Assembly: GCA_017940955.1 (NCBI GenBank) | Contig: JAGAXP010000133.1 | Span: 1 to 15,202 of the forward strand | Reading direction: 5' to 3' | From: Oribacterium sp. | GTDB taxonomy: Bacteria; Bacillota_A; Clostridia; Lachnospirales; Lachnospiraceae | DNA: 15,202 nt | Shown: positions 1 through 6,852 of the stretch, piece by piece | How positions within the stretch are numbered: position 1 is the stretch's first letter | How the letters are laid out: each line of letters starts with the position of its first letter | Program-made: the position numbers and the translations under genes | Notes under the pieces: model-generated | The model's database searches: none | What the model saw: only the letters and a program-made list of their open reading frames with translations | What the model was told of the DNA's origin: nothing

Positions 1-55
1 CTTTTGACTTACGCTGCGTAATCTCGTTTTCTGTTTCTATTGATATCCTATCAGT
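1..55. other. 3' flank of the cluster, no gene recognised
   Basis: No convincing coding region or promoter is visible between the window edge and the operon terminator. The only structure is a short inverted repeat, TTACGC-T-GCGTAA, at 9-21 (6-bp arms around one base). Its 3' half, CTGCGTAA, recurs once at 100-107. Both are short enough to be chance. Confidence 0.4.
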
Positions 56-91
56 TTTTAAAAACAAAAATCCCCACCAAAATGGTGGGGA
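56..91 (-). terminator. Rho-independent terminator of the main operon
   Basis: A perfect 8-bp stem is formed by CCCCACCA (72-79) and TGGTGGGG (83-90) around a 3-base loop. Read on the minus strand it is followed by a T-rich tract (TTTTTGTTTTT, complement of 60-70). It lies about 25 bases past the stop of the last gene and is the natural end of the twelve-gene minus-strand transcript. On the plus strand no T-tract follows, so it should act in one direction only. Confidence 0.85.
77..91 (-). repeat. Left copy of a 15-bp inverted repeat flanking the cluster
   Basis: Read on the minus strand this is TCCCCACCATTTTGG. The identical 15 bases occur on the plus strand at 13924-13938, at the opposite end of the twelve-gene cluster. 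Both copies sit inside hairpins followed by T-tracts, so shared terminator character is the simplest explanation. An inverted boundary repeat is the alternative. Confidence 0.55.
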
Positions 92-114
92 AATTCACTC
101 TGCGTAAACATTTT

Positions 115-564
115 TTATTCTGTCGTAAGTTTTTCCAGTCCGTGCTCAAGGAGCATCTCGTCTATATCATAAAGATTGTATATCCGATTATTTATCGCAA
201 CTATCAACACTGCATCCCGGGGATCCTTTGCATATAGCTCATTCAATCCGTACAGTTTCAATGCCCTGTTGGTCTCGTCCCAGTTGAAATGACCTGCGAT
301 ACAGAACCGAATGATCAGGTCTCTATCCTTAGTGTGCTTCTCCATGGTAAAGATTTTACTTCCATAAGATTCCGTAACTCCGGCGAAAGAATATACATCC
401 TTCAGCTTGATGTTCTTCTCATCAAGCACATCCTTCATGTAATAATAAAATGCCTTCTTCTCGTCAGCCATATACTTCTCATTATCCTTAAAGTATGCTT
501 CGAGCTGATCCGGTTTCATACTTTCAAGAAGATCATTCAGTTCATCCGTTGGTTTCTTCTGCAT
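115..564 (-). CDS. XRE-like helix-turn-helix protein next to a Ser/Thr kinase
   Basis: This 149-residue cytoplasmic protein is the last gene of the operon. Residues about 45-145 are predicted largely helical and align by eye with the C-terminal module (about 291-391) of the macro-domain protein at 3922-5103. Shared landmarks are a DEK(N/G) start, a central LDET/WDET segment, and a tail of pattern (A/D)xLI...YxxYxIxxxLxxH. I recall similar stand-alone proteins annotated as XRE-family regulators and often placed beside clostridial kinases; this is memory, not a search. The start codon overlaps the 3' end of the kinase gene by 23 bases, and an AGAGG ribosome binding site lies inside the kinase reading frame, which suggests translational coupling. 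It could bind DNA or act as a protein adaptor. No catalytic motif is seen. Confidence 0.8.
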   Translation of the reverse strand: MQKKPTDELNDLLESMKPDQLEAYFKDNEKYMADEKKAFYYYMKDVLDEKNIKLKDVYSFAGVTESYGSKIFTMEKHTKDRDLIIRFCIAGHFNWDETNRALKLYGLNELYAKDPRDAVLIVAINNRIYNLYDIDEMLLEHGLEKLTTE

Positions 565-1660
565 GAATCGTACCTCTTAATTCTTCAAGCGTTGCTTTCA
601 GTTCGGCGGCATTATATCTATTATCCGCATCCAGACTTATACAGCGCTCTATTATATTCCAAAGCTCTCCTTCGGCTCTTTCCTCTTTAGGAAATCTTCG
701 TGTTGTCATGACATTAAGCAGGACGCCGAGAGCATATACATCCGATTTTGCCGATGATGCCGACAGACCATATCCTACCTGTTCCGGCGCAGCATAAAAC
801 CTCGTTCCCATATATCTGGTATCGTCTGTTTTATCGGGATCGTACCATTTCGCCACATTCATATCCAGCAAATATACTTCATTTTCCGGGGTAATAACTA
901 TATTTGAAGGCTTGATATCTCGGTGGATTATAGGTGTCGGTAGACCATGGATAGCATCCAGTATTGTACACAGATCAATACCGATACCGATTGCCTGATC
1001 TCCTGACATAGCTTTTTCTTCAAGGATATCTGCTATCGTTTTACCCTCAATGTATTCCTCTATTACGATCAGACAGTTATCACCCTCATATATCTCATGA
1101 ATAACCGGCATGTGATCAACAGGATTTTCCTTAAGATAGTCATAAACGCTCCTGTTATATGTCGTGAGCAGCTTTTTTATATACCTCTGGTCGGTCTCAC
1201 GATGCTTAACGAGGATAATATCCGGTCGATTATCAATATGCTCTATATCTTGGTACACCGACAGAGCCAAAACATCCTCGTCTGAAAGACCTTTGTACGG
1301 ACTGCGTTGCTCCGCCTGGAACTCGTCCTCTGAGGCATAAAGCTCACTCTCATCAATTTTGTTGACATATCCGCATTCCGTACAAGTCCATTCTCCATTA
1401 TTATCTGCGAATCCGTCCTGTATATTCAGCATGGAACCGCACTGATCACATATCCATGCGATATCATCATCGGCATCAACTGCCGGATTTATAAGCATTT
1501 CACCGCAACCCTTACAAATCCAGTAGGGGAGATCATTCCGGTATCCCTTTTGAAGCGTAAGATTAGCATCGCACCGAGGGCAAAACTCATACATATCTCC
1601 CTCCGGCATATCCTGGTCTTTATTCTGTTTGTATCCTCGCAGTTTATCGAATAGGTCCAT
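542..1660 (-). CDS. Ser/Thr protein kinase with two N-terminal zinc ribbons
   Basis: This 372-residue protein has two parts. The N-terminus has two CxxC pairs (C27/C30 with C49/C52, then C71/C74 with C93/C96), forming two probable zinc ribbons. The kinase domain spans about 135-362. The catalytic loop HRDIKPSN (246-253) has the catalytic Asp248, Lys250 and Asn253. The magnesium-binding motif reads DMN (266-268) instead of DFG. An APE motif is present at 291-293, and the helix-F Asp307 and the late Arg349 are in place. Lys162 or Lys163 is the likely ATP lysine, but no clear glycine-rich loop precedes it. I recall related clostridial kinases with DFN-type motifs, so activity is plausible. There is no transmembrane segment, so it should be soluble. 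A GAGG ribosome binding site lies 4 bases before the ATG. The second zinc ribbon closely matches the one in the first gene of the cluster (13441-13851). Confidence 0.92.
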   Translation of the reverse strand: MDLFDKLRGYKQNKDQDMPEGDMYEFCPRCDANLTLQKGYRNDLPYWICKGCGEMLINPAVDADDDIAWICDQCGSMLNIQDGFADNNGEWTCTECGYVNKIDESELYASEDEFQAEQRSPYKGLSDEDVLALSVYQDIEHIDNRPDIILVKHRETDQRYIKKLLTTYNRSVYDYLKENPVDHMPVIHEIYEGDNCLIVIEEYIEGKTIADILEEKAMSGDQAIGIGIDLCTILDAIHGLPTPIIHRDIKPSNIVITPENEVYLLDMNVAKWYDPDKTDDTRYMGTRFYAAPEQVGYGLSASSAKSDVYALGVLLNVMTTRRFPKEERAEGELWNIIERCISLDADNRYNAAELKATLEELRGTIHAEETNG

Positions 1661-1666
1661 TTATCC

Positions 1667-1840
1667 TCACATCACTAATGTTCTGACGAACTCCCGGCAC
1701 ATAGAAAGCGGAAATCCGGGAAACTTCTCATCAAACTGCTCCTGCTCAGAAATATTCATCAAGGCTCCTGTCGTTATATCCGCATCATACGGATCCTGCG
1801 TCCATCCCGAGAACGGATTATCATCATTACCAACGATATT
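1667..1840 (-). other. In-frame continuation of the preceding gene after a TAG codon
   Basis: Directly after the TAG at 1841-1843 the same frame stays open for 57 more codons, to a TGA at 1667-1669. The encoded stretch looks protein-like: it begins NIVGNDDNPFSGWTQDPYD, continues ADITTGALMNISEQEQFDEK, and ends with FPGFPLSMCREFVR. The TGA lies 6 bases before the kinase ATG, the usual spacing in this operon. The upstream TAG would instead leave an atypical gap of 180 bases. This favours an originally about 201-residue protein cut short by an amber codon, by mutation, readthrough or sequencing error. Confidence 0.7.
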
Positions 1841-2275
1841 CTACCTTCGGCACATCTCATAAACGACATTATCCCTTATCCCGGTCATCCCTGTTTCTTC
1901 AAAGAATGCCTGTATATTAAGGATAAACTCAGGATAAAACTTCTGATATGTCAGAACATACTGCACTCCGCTGGGCTGTTTAAGCGTTTTCACAATGCTG
2001 TACACGTAGTCAGGTTCCGCAACAACCTCTATCAGTCCCTGATTTTCGCCAAGGAACTGACGTATTCCGGCGATCAACTCTTCCTGTGTTCGTGGCAGAG
2101 ATTGCGACCCATCAACAGGAAACATCAGCGCAAAACAGGTTGCATTTTCAGTTTGAACCATATATGGCAGGGATCCCTCCGGATCGTCCGGCATGGAATC
2201 CACTCTCTGATAATAATCAGGAATAGAAATAGTCTTGCCATTGATTTGGATCTCCTGTATATCCTTATATCCCAT
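1841..2275 (-). CDS. Unrecognised 144-residue protein, probably truncated by TAG
   Basis: I do not assign this to a named family. It has no signal peptide, membrane segment or catalytic motif. It reads as a compact alpha/beta protein, with a segment YMVQTENATCFALMFPV near residues 38-54 and a helix-rich C-terminus. It begins 21 bases after the ADP-ribosylglycohydrolase stop, with an AAAGAGG ribosome binding site. The reading frame ends at TAG (1841-1843) but continues in phase for 57 plausible codons to TGA at 1667. The intact gene was therefore probably 1667-2275, about 201 residues, and the present copy may be a pseudogene. TAG also terminates other genes here (5153, 14138 and 14800), so genome-wide TAG recoding is unlikely. 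The position between two signalling enzymes suggests an accessory or substrate role, which is inference only. Confidence 0.72.
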   Translation of the reverse strand: MGYKDIQEIQINGKTISIPDYYQRVDSMPDDPEGSLPYMVQTENATCFALMFPVDGSQSLPRTQEELIAGIRQFLGENQGLIEVVAEPDYVYSIVKTLKQPSGVQYVLTYQKFYPEFILNIQAFFEETGMTGIRDNVVYEMCRR

Positions 2276-2296
2276 AGCTTTTATACCTCTTTCATA

Positions 2297-3109
2297 TTAG
2301 GACTTGATAGAGTTTACTGTAGCTCGGAAGCTGTGCACGACATTCAATGCGTCATCAGGAAGCCTTTCATCACACATACGCTGAAGTTCGTCCGGCACAC
2401 CATAAAATGCCTCTGCCATACCTCCGGCGATGCAGGTAAGTGTATCACAATCACCGCCCAAAGATACCGCTGTACGTATCACATCCTCGAAATCCTTGCC
2501 TTCATAGAAAGCAATCGTTGCCACAGGAATTGTCCCCTGACATGTCACATCAAACTTATACCACGGACGGATATCGCCACAGGTCTGGGACAAGTCATAA
2601 CCAAACTCTGAAATGATATAATCCCTGATTTCGTCCTTCGACTTGCCTGTACGTGCCATATATATCGCTGTCGCCGTAGCCTCGGCTCCTTTGATACCCT
2701 CCGGGTCGTTATGAGTCACCTCCGCCGACCATCTCGCAACCTCTCTGGTCTTCTCAAGTGAATCGAATAACCACCCCACGGAAGAAACCCGCATAGCCGA
2801 TCCGTTCCCATAGCTGCCATAAGGCTGGGGATTCGACTCATACAGCCAGTTATAAAACATTCCTCCATATCCGGCATCCGGATACTTGCGTCCCCATTTC
2901 TGCATCGAAGTCACAAATTGTGATTTCACTGTTTGCTCATCTGCATCAGAACCTACCGTCATGATGGCATCCGCAATAGCAATGGTCATCATGGAATCAT
3001 CTGTATAACATGATTCTTGTATAAATAGTGGACCAAAATCCTTTATCTTTGGACTCCTGTCGAACTCATAAGGAGCACCCACCATATCACCTATAATCGC
3101 TCCGTACAT
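2297..3109 (-). CDS. ADP-ribosylglycohydrolase family protein (ARH/DraG-like)
   Basis: This 270-residue soluble enzyme family removes ADP-ribose from modified targets using two metal ions. The diagnostic motifs are present in order: N-terminal GAIIGDMVGAPYEF (3-16), metal-binding TDDS (36-39), GNGSAMR (101-107), a THND segment (132-135), and C-terminal GGDCDT (218-223) carrying the second set of metal ligands. The full set of acidic ligands suggests an active hydrolase. The length is normal for compact bacterial members. Its substrate (ADP-ribosyl-arginine, ADP-ribosyl-serine, nucleic acid, or a small ADP-ribose ester) cannot be read from sequence. It follows the vWA gene by 21 bases with a GGAGG site, and shares an operon with a macro-domain protein, which argues for ADP-ribose signalling as a theme. 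No ADP-ribosyltransferase is recognisable in the window. Confidence 0.93.
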   Translation of the reverse strand: MYGAIIGDMVGAPYEFDRSPKIKDFGPLFIQESCYTDDSMMTIAIADAIMTVGSDADEQTVKSQFVTSMQKWGRKYPDAGYGGMFYNWLYESNPQPYGSYGNGSAMRVSSVGWLFDSLEKTREVARWSAEVTHNDPEGIKGAEATATAIYMARTGKSKDEIRDYIISEFGYDLSQTCGDIRPWYKFDVTCQGTIPVATIAFYEGKDFEDVIRTAVSLGGDCDTLTCIAGGMAEAFYGVPDELQRMCDERLPDDALNVVHSFRATVNSIKS

Positions 3110-3130
3110 ATCTCCGTCCTCCGCATCCTT

Positions 3131-3814
3131 TCAGTGTCTCTTTGCCTTTTGAGATGCCTTATAATGCGCCTTAATGGGTGCAAGATATTCATCATCGTCA
3201 AGTGCCTTTTCCATCATCTCTGCACTGCCACAGGCTCTTGCGCAACTAACCAGCTTTGACATCACATCAAAATTAAGCGCCGTCCCTACACTATCATTTT
3301 CATATCTGACTGCCCTGTTTGCAGCAACTCCGAATCTTCCGGCTACTTCAATGGCATCAATGTTAGCCCCAAGGAAGATAAATTCCCAGTGATGCTTCTT
3401 TTTCTTCTTCTCCACCATCTTTTTGACCTTATCATAGGAATAAAGTCTGCTGGCATTCTCCATGCCATCCGTAGTAATGATGAAAAGTGTCTTTTCCGGT
3501 CTCTCCTCCTCCGGCATTTCTTTCTGTACTCTGCCGATATGATGGATGGCACCGCCTACCGCATCAAGAAGTGCTGTACTGCCACGAACGTAGTATTCCT
3601 TATCCGTGATCTCGTCCACTTTAATGATACTCTTCCGATCATGAAGGATCTCTGTCTGATCATCAAAAAGCACTGTGGATATAATAGCCTCTCCCTCCTC
3701 GACTTTCTGCTTCGTGAGCATTGAGTTATAACCACCAATAGTATCTGCCTCAAGTCCCGACATGGAGCCACTACGATCCAGGATAAAAACGATCTCTGTT
3801 AAATTCTTCTTCAT
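3131..3814 (-). CDS. Von Willebrand factor type A (vWA) domain protein
   Basis: This 227-residue protein is almost entirely a vWA fold. A complete metal-ion-dependent adhesion site is visible: DxSGS at 13-17, Thr80 in the GSTALLDA segment, and Asp116 in TTDGMEN. No signal peptide or membrane anchor is present, so this is an intracellular vWA protein, the kind used as a metal-dependent scaffold in protein complexes. A lysine-rich stretch (about 129-140) precedes the strand WEFIFLGAN. It opens the second half of the cluster, after a 107-base gap containing a terminator-like hairpin and a palindrome, and has a GAGAGG ribosome binding site. Intracellular vWA proteins together with kinases and TerB-like proteins are known from ter-type stress systems, but this protein is not clearly TerY. 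Confidence 0.92.
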   Translation of the reverse strand: MKKNLTEIVFILDRSGSMSGLEADTIGGYNSMLTKQKVEEGEAIISTVLFDDQTEILHDRKSIIKVDEITDKEYYVRGSTALLDAVGGAIHHIGRVQKEMPEEERPEKTLFIITTDGMENASRLYSYDKVKKMVEKKKKKHHWEFIFLGANIDAIEVAGRFGVAANRAVRYENDSVGTALNFDVMSKLVSCARACGSAEMMEKALDDDEYLAPIKAHYKASQKAKRH

Positions 3815-3837
3815 AACGCTTACCTCTCTTTCCTATG

Positions 3838-3851
3838 AGCCGATATCGGCT
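3838..3851. promoter_or_regulatory. 14-bp perfect palindrome upstream of the vWA gene
   Basis: AGCCGATATCGGCT reads identically on both strands. It lies 23 bases upstream of the vWA start codon, within the largest gap of the operon. It could be an operator for a dimeric regulator such as one of the helix-turn-helix proteins encoded here, or a hairpin in the transcript. A TATACT hexamer on the minus strand (complement of 3873-3878) could be a -10 box, but no good -35 box accompanies it. Confidence 0.45.
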
Positions 3852-3879
3852 GACTTCTTTGTTCTGAGGTAAGTATATG

Positions 3880-3915
3880 AAAAAACACCATTCCGATGGT
3901 CGCTTCCCATGCGAC
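3880..3915 (-). terminator. Weak intrinsic terminator or attenuator after the macro gene
   Basis: On the minus strand, ACCAT-CGGA-ATGGT (complement of 3887-3900) forms a 5-bp stem with a 4-base loop. It is followed by G and six Ts (complement of 3880-3885). Just upstream in the transcript, GTCGC and GCGAC (3899-3903 and 3911-3915) form a second stem overlapping the first by two bases, so the two could compete. The stem is short, so partial readthrough into the vWA gene is expected. The site separates the membrane half of the cluster from the signalling half. Confidence 0.5.
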
Positions 3916-3921
3916 ATATTT

Positions 3922-5103
3922 TTATTCTCCGAGAAGTGGCTGTTTATGGTCAAACAGAGCAAGATTTATCGTATAAGTGTCATAGACCTCCTGCTCAATA
4001 AAGTATTCTATGATCAGATCAAAACGATTGCTGGGAGAAAACGCATATCCGGCTCTTCCAAGCAAGTCCTTTGTCTCATCCAAACTCAGCTGAAGTGCAA
4101 GTGCAAAGGCGACTGCGGTAATCTTCTTAGGTTGATATTCACTGTTACTGCGTATTTTAGAAAAAAGCTTTCTATCGACATTCGCCCGTTTATAGACTTC
4201 GGTATCAGTAAAACCCTTCTCGTCTATCAGCCTTAAGAGACTCTCCTGCCATGTTTCTCCAACATGTTCCATCAGGTCATCAAGGGATCTGCCCTTTTTT
4301 CTTCCTGTTGTCTGTTTATCAGCCGACGGCATCGGAGCAGCCATACACTCCCGCAAATCCTCATGGGATCCGTCATAAGCATCTTCTTCATCACATTCAT
4401 CATCCTCATATTCCGGTAATGCTCCGACCGGATCCTGCTTAGGTCTCGATAATGCCCCTGCAATATTTGCGAAAAAATGTCCTCGTCTCTCATGACGGTC
4501 ATTCCAATCAAAGTTTCCGCCATATGTTACTGATGCCGTCGGGATACTCCCATATTCTTCCAGGGATTGCTCCGATACATAATTCTCATCAATATATGCA
4601 TCTATTCCGGAAAAAATCTTGCCTGATACAACGAAGGACTCCTCATCAAATACAACAAGCGTGATCCGCATATCTGTATCAGAGAGAAATTCGCTGAATA
4701 CGGCAACGGCAATCTGCAAGGCATCTGTTTTGGGAAACCCATACACTCCGGTTGCAATCAAAGGAAATGCTATGCTCTCGCAACCAAGTTCTTTTGCAAG
4801 GTTCAGGCTGTTCTTATAGCAACTACGTACCGCCTCTCGCTCTCCATGTTCTCCGTCAATCCACGCAGGACCGACCGTATGAATAATATACTTTGCATTT
4901 AACGCAAAGGCAGGCGTTGCTACTGCCTGCCCCAATGCAATGTCACCAATCTTTTGTCTCTCCTTCAGCAGTTCATCTGCACCGGCCGCCGCATATATTG
5001 CACCATCCGTCCCACTGGAATAGATAGGCTTCGGATTTGCAGTATTTACAATAGCATCTGCTGATACCTTGGTTATATCGTTTCTGATGATTTGGAATGC
5101 CAT
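3922..5103 (-). CDS. Macro-domain protein with C-terminal XRE-like module
   Basis: This 393-residue protein has an N-terminal macro domain (about 1-170), the fold that binds ADP-ribose and in some members hydrolyses it. Visible landmarks are NTAN at 20-23 (usually NAAN), GTDGAIYAAAG at 31-41, YIIHTVGP at 72-79, and ATGVYGFP at 117-124. A low-complexity acidic linker follows (about 230-250). The C-terminal helical module (about 285-393) has XRE-like character, with the landmarks RKLFSKIRSN, LDETKDLLGRAGY and FDLIIEYFIEQ. This module resembles the last gene of the cluster (115-564). I recall macro proteins of this architecture in Lachnospiraceae. The protein is probably cytoplasmic. It follows the LeoA-like GTPase gene after 49 bases, with a strong GAGGAGTGGAG leader. 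Together with the ADP-ribosylglycohydrolase, it gives the locus two ADP-ribose-handling proteins. Confidence 0.93.
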   Translation of the reverse strand: MAFQIIRNDITKVSADAIVNTANPKPIYSSGTDGAIYAAAGADELLKERQKIGDIALGQAVATPAFALNAKYIIHTVGPAWIDGEHGEREAVRSCYKNSLNLAKELGCESIAFPLIATGVYGFPKTDALQIAVAVFSEFLSDTDMRITLVVFDEESFVVSGKIFSGIDAYIDENYVSEQSLEEYGSIPTASVTYGGNFDWNDRHERRGHFFANIAGALSRPKQDPVGALPEYEDDECDEEDAYDGSHEDLRECMAAPMPSADKQTTGRKKGRSLDDLMEHVGETWQESLLRLIDEKGFTDTEVYKRANVDRKLFSKIRSNSEYQPKKITAVAFALALQLSLDETKDLLGRAGYAFSPSNRFDLIIEYFIEQEVYDTYTINLALFDHKQPLLGE

Positions 5104-5125
5104 GTGTCTCCACTCCTCATAAACC

Positions 5126-5155
5126 CAGTCACACTATCGAAATACAATCACACTA
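5126..5155. repeat. Tandem 11-base motif with 19-base period
   Basis: CAGTCACACTA (5126-5136) and CAATCACACTA (5145-5155) differ at one base and are spaced 19 bases apart in the gap between the two genes. The second copy contains the TAG stop of the LeoA-like GTPase. It may be a residue of a small duplication or a paired binding site, or chance. Confidence 0.35.
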
Positions 5156-6850
5156 AAAAATACTCCTCTGAATATCCATAAGATCCCTTCTTATATCAAG
5201 CAATTTCTTTACCGTTTGATCGTCTTTTTTCATGATGTTCTGTACTTTTTCTCTATCTTCTTGAACCTGCTTTGTAACATCATCATACGAAGAGAACATA
5301 TTACTTAATTCTTCCATGTACTGTCTCTCAACATCTGATTCTATATCTGAAAAAGATTGTCTGCATTCTATCCGGGCTCTTTCGACCTTCTTGTCCTCTA
5401 TACTTTCCTTTACAGAATCCTTGATGTCTATAGCTAACCCCAAAACACTAATAACAGGTCCCAGAACTTTGGCAACATTACCGATATTTTTTGCAATATT
5501 TACCGCTTGCCAAGGCTTAAACTTAACTCCAAATGCATGTCCAACATTGAGAACCACGTTATGAATCTGAGAACCGGAAGCCTCAGATGCCTTTATCAAA
5601 AACTGTGCAGACTGAGATCCTCCCTTTGTAGCAAGCTGGACAGTCTTTCCTGTGATGTTTTCGACCAGCCCTTTAACTGACTCAAACTGGATTCGCTTCA
5701 CTTTATTTCCTGAACTCTCAAAAATGGACGCTTTTTCACTTACATCTTTTACGGTATCAAAGAAACATGTTGCAAGATCACTTTGCAGAATACCTTCTAT
5801 CTGTTCCTGCAAAGATGAATTACTTTTCTCACATAGTCTGGATAATTGATCATTTAGTGCCTCACAACATTTTTTGACAAGTGCCTCAACATCTTCATCA
5901 GAAAACTCTATGTCCTCAAGCCCTATTTTTCTGGAAAGCTCATATCCCTTATCAATAATCGGCTTCAGGTATTTCCTGATCATATTTCCCGACTCAAGAG
6001 ACAGCTTGTTTCTAATCTCATCAACCGCTCTCTCTATACGAGATAAAAGTGCACTGTACTCTTTGTTTGATTCATCTTCAGCCAATTCTTCAATAGCACT
6101 ATCTACCGCAGCTTTTAGAATCATAACAGGGGTATCAAATTTACCGATTTGTCCTTTAGACTTAATAAAGTCATTTAAGATCTCAATAAACCTTTCAAAA
6201 TGGCTATATTCGATTAACTCTCTATCCTGATCTCTGTACCCATCCCGATAATCTTTTGCATCTATAAAGGCATGAGCAAACTCGTCTACAGAGTGAGGAT
6301 ATAAAGCCTTGTTAAGCGTTGTCAGATAGCTTTCACATAAATCTTTATAGTCGCCGGCCTCCTTGGACATTTTATTGATAACAAGGAACATTTTTCCGGC
6401 ATAGCCATACTCAAAAGCCCACTTTTCAAAATCTTTCAATGTATACTGATTAAACAGATCGCTTGTAATACAATAGATCAACAAATCCGATTGTTTTATC
6501 ATTTCTATTGTTCTGGCATCATGCTCCTTATTCTCTGTATACAACCCTGGTGTGTCTGTAAGAATAACATTACCCCAAGCGTAATCTGCAGGGTGCTCCG
6601 TTGAAATATCAGAGTCAATCTTTATACTGTTATCTCCTGACAGCGCCGATATAACCGTGGATTTTCCAGCAGTGTACTGACCAATAAAAACAAGCTTAAT
6701 TCGTTTTTCCGCAGCAATACTGCTAAGTTGCCGCTCCAATTCATCAGCCCTGGCATCTTGATTGTTGTTTCTAAAAAGATCGATCAGATCATTTTTATCT
6801 CGTTCAATCCTTTCTGCGAATTCAGTTGTCAGAAACTTAATATCACTCAT
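5153..6850 (-). CDS. LeoA/HP0731-family dynamin-like GTPase
   Basis: This 565-residue GTPase has a P-loop at GQYTAGKST (57-65), a candidate switch-I Thr near 84, a G3 motif DTPG (99-102), and NKMS (159-162) at G4, where the usual Asp is absent. Long helical regions (about 245-425) follow. A hydrophobic stretch (about 446-474, KPWQAVNIAKNIGNVAKVLG then PVISVLGLAIDI) may touch membrane. Length and C-terminal pattern fit the LeoA/HP0731 group, whose E. coli founder is linked to toxin and vesicle release; this assignment is from memory. I chose the ATG at 6850 because GGAGGGG lies 6 bases upstream. A TTG at 6856 would overlap the previous stop by 4 bases and add two residues. It begins 2 bases after the partner GTPase gene, so the two products are probably made together and may form a hetero-complex, as known for paired bacterial dynamins. 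Confidence 0.88.
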   Translation of the reverse strand: MSDIKFLTTEFAERIERDKNDLIDLFRNNNQDARADELERQLSSIAAEKRIKLVFIGQYTAGKSTVISALSGDNSIKIDSDISTEHPADYAWGNVILTDTPGLYTENKEHDARTIEMIKQSDLLIYCITSDLFNQYTLKDFEKWAFEYGYAGKMFLVINKMSKEAGDYKDLCESYLTTLNKALYPHSVDEFAHAFIDAKDYRDGYRDQDRELIEYSHFERFIEILNDFIKSKGQIGKFDTPVMILKAAVDSAIEELAEDESNKEYSALLSRIERAVDEIRNKLSLESGNMIRKYLKPIIDKGYELSRKIGLEDIEFSDEDVEALVKKCCEALNDQLSRLCEKSNSSLQEQIEGILQSDLATCFFDTVKDVSEKASIFESSGNKVKRIQFESVKGLVENITGKTVQLATKGGSQSAQFLIKASEASGSQIHNVVLNVGHAFGVKFKPWQAVNIAKNIGNVAKVLGPVISVLGLAIDIKDSVKESIEDKKVERARIECRQSFSDIESDVERQYMEELSNMFSSYDDVTKQVQEDREKVQNIMKKDDQTVKKLLDIRRDLMDIQRSIF

Positions 6851-6852
6851 AA

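Noticed and set aside
9..21. TTACGC-T-GCGTAA inverted repeat as an insertion-sequence end
   Set aside because: The arms are only 6 bp, there is no matching end elsewhere in the window and no transposase gene.
289..690. Plus-strand reading frame of 133 codons
   Set aside because: It is antisense to the kinase and the last operon gene. Its Leu/Ile/His-rich composition is a by-product of the opposite strand.
1629..1862. Plus-strand reading frame of 77 codons opposite the TAG region
   Set aside because: It is antisense to the open continuation of the 1841-2275 gene. It has no clear ribosome binding site and unnatural composition; the minus-strand reading is better.
2102..2611. Plus-strand reading frame of 169 codons
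   Set aside because: It lies opposite the ADP-ribosylglycohydrolase, which has full family motifs. The plus-strand product is His-, Cys- and Ile-rich with no recognisable domain.
3131..3814. vWA protein as a true TerY of a tellurite-resistance operon
   Set aside because: No TerD-type, TerC or PP2C partner is seen, and the sequence only shows a generic vWA fold; only the broader stress-system analogy is kept.
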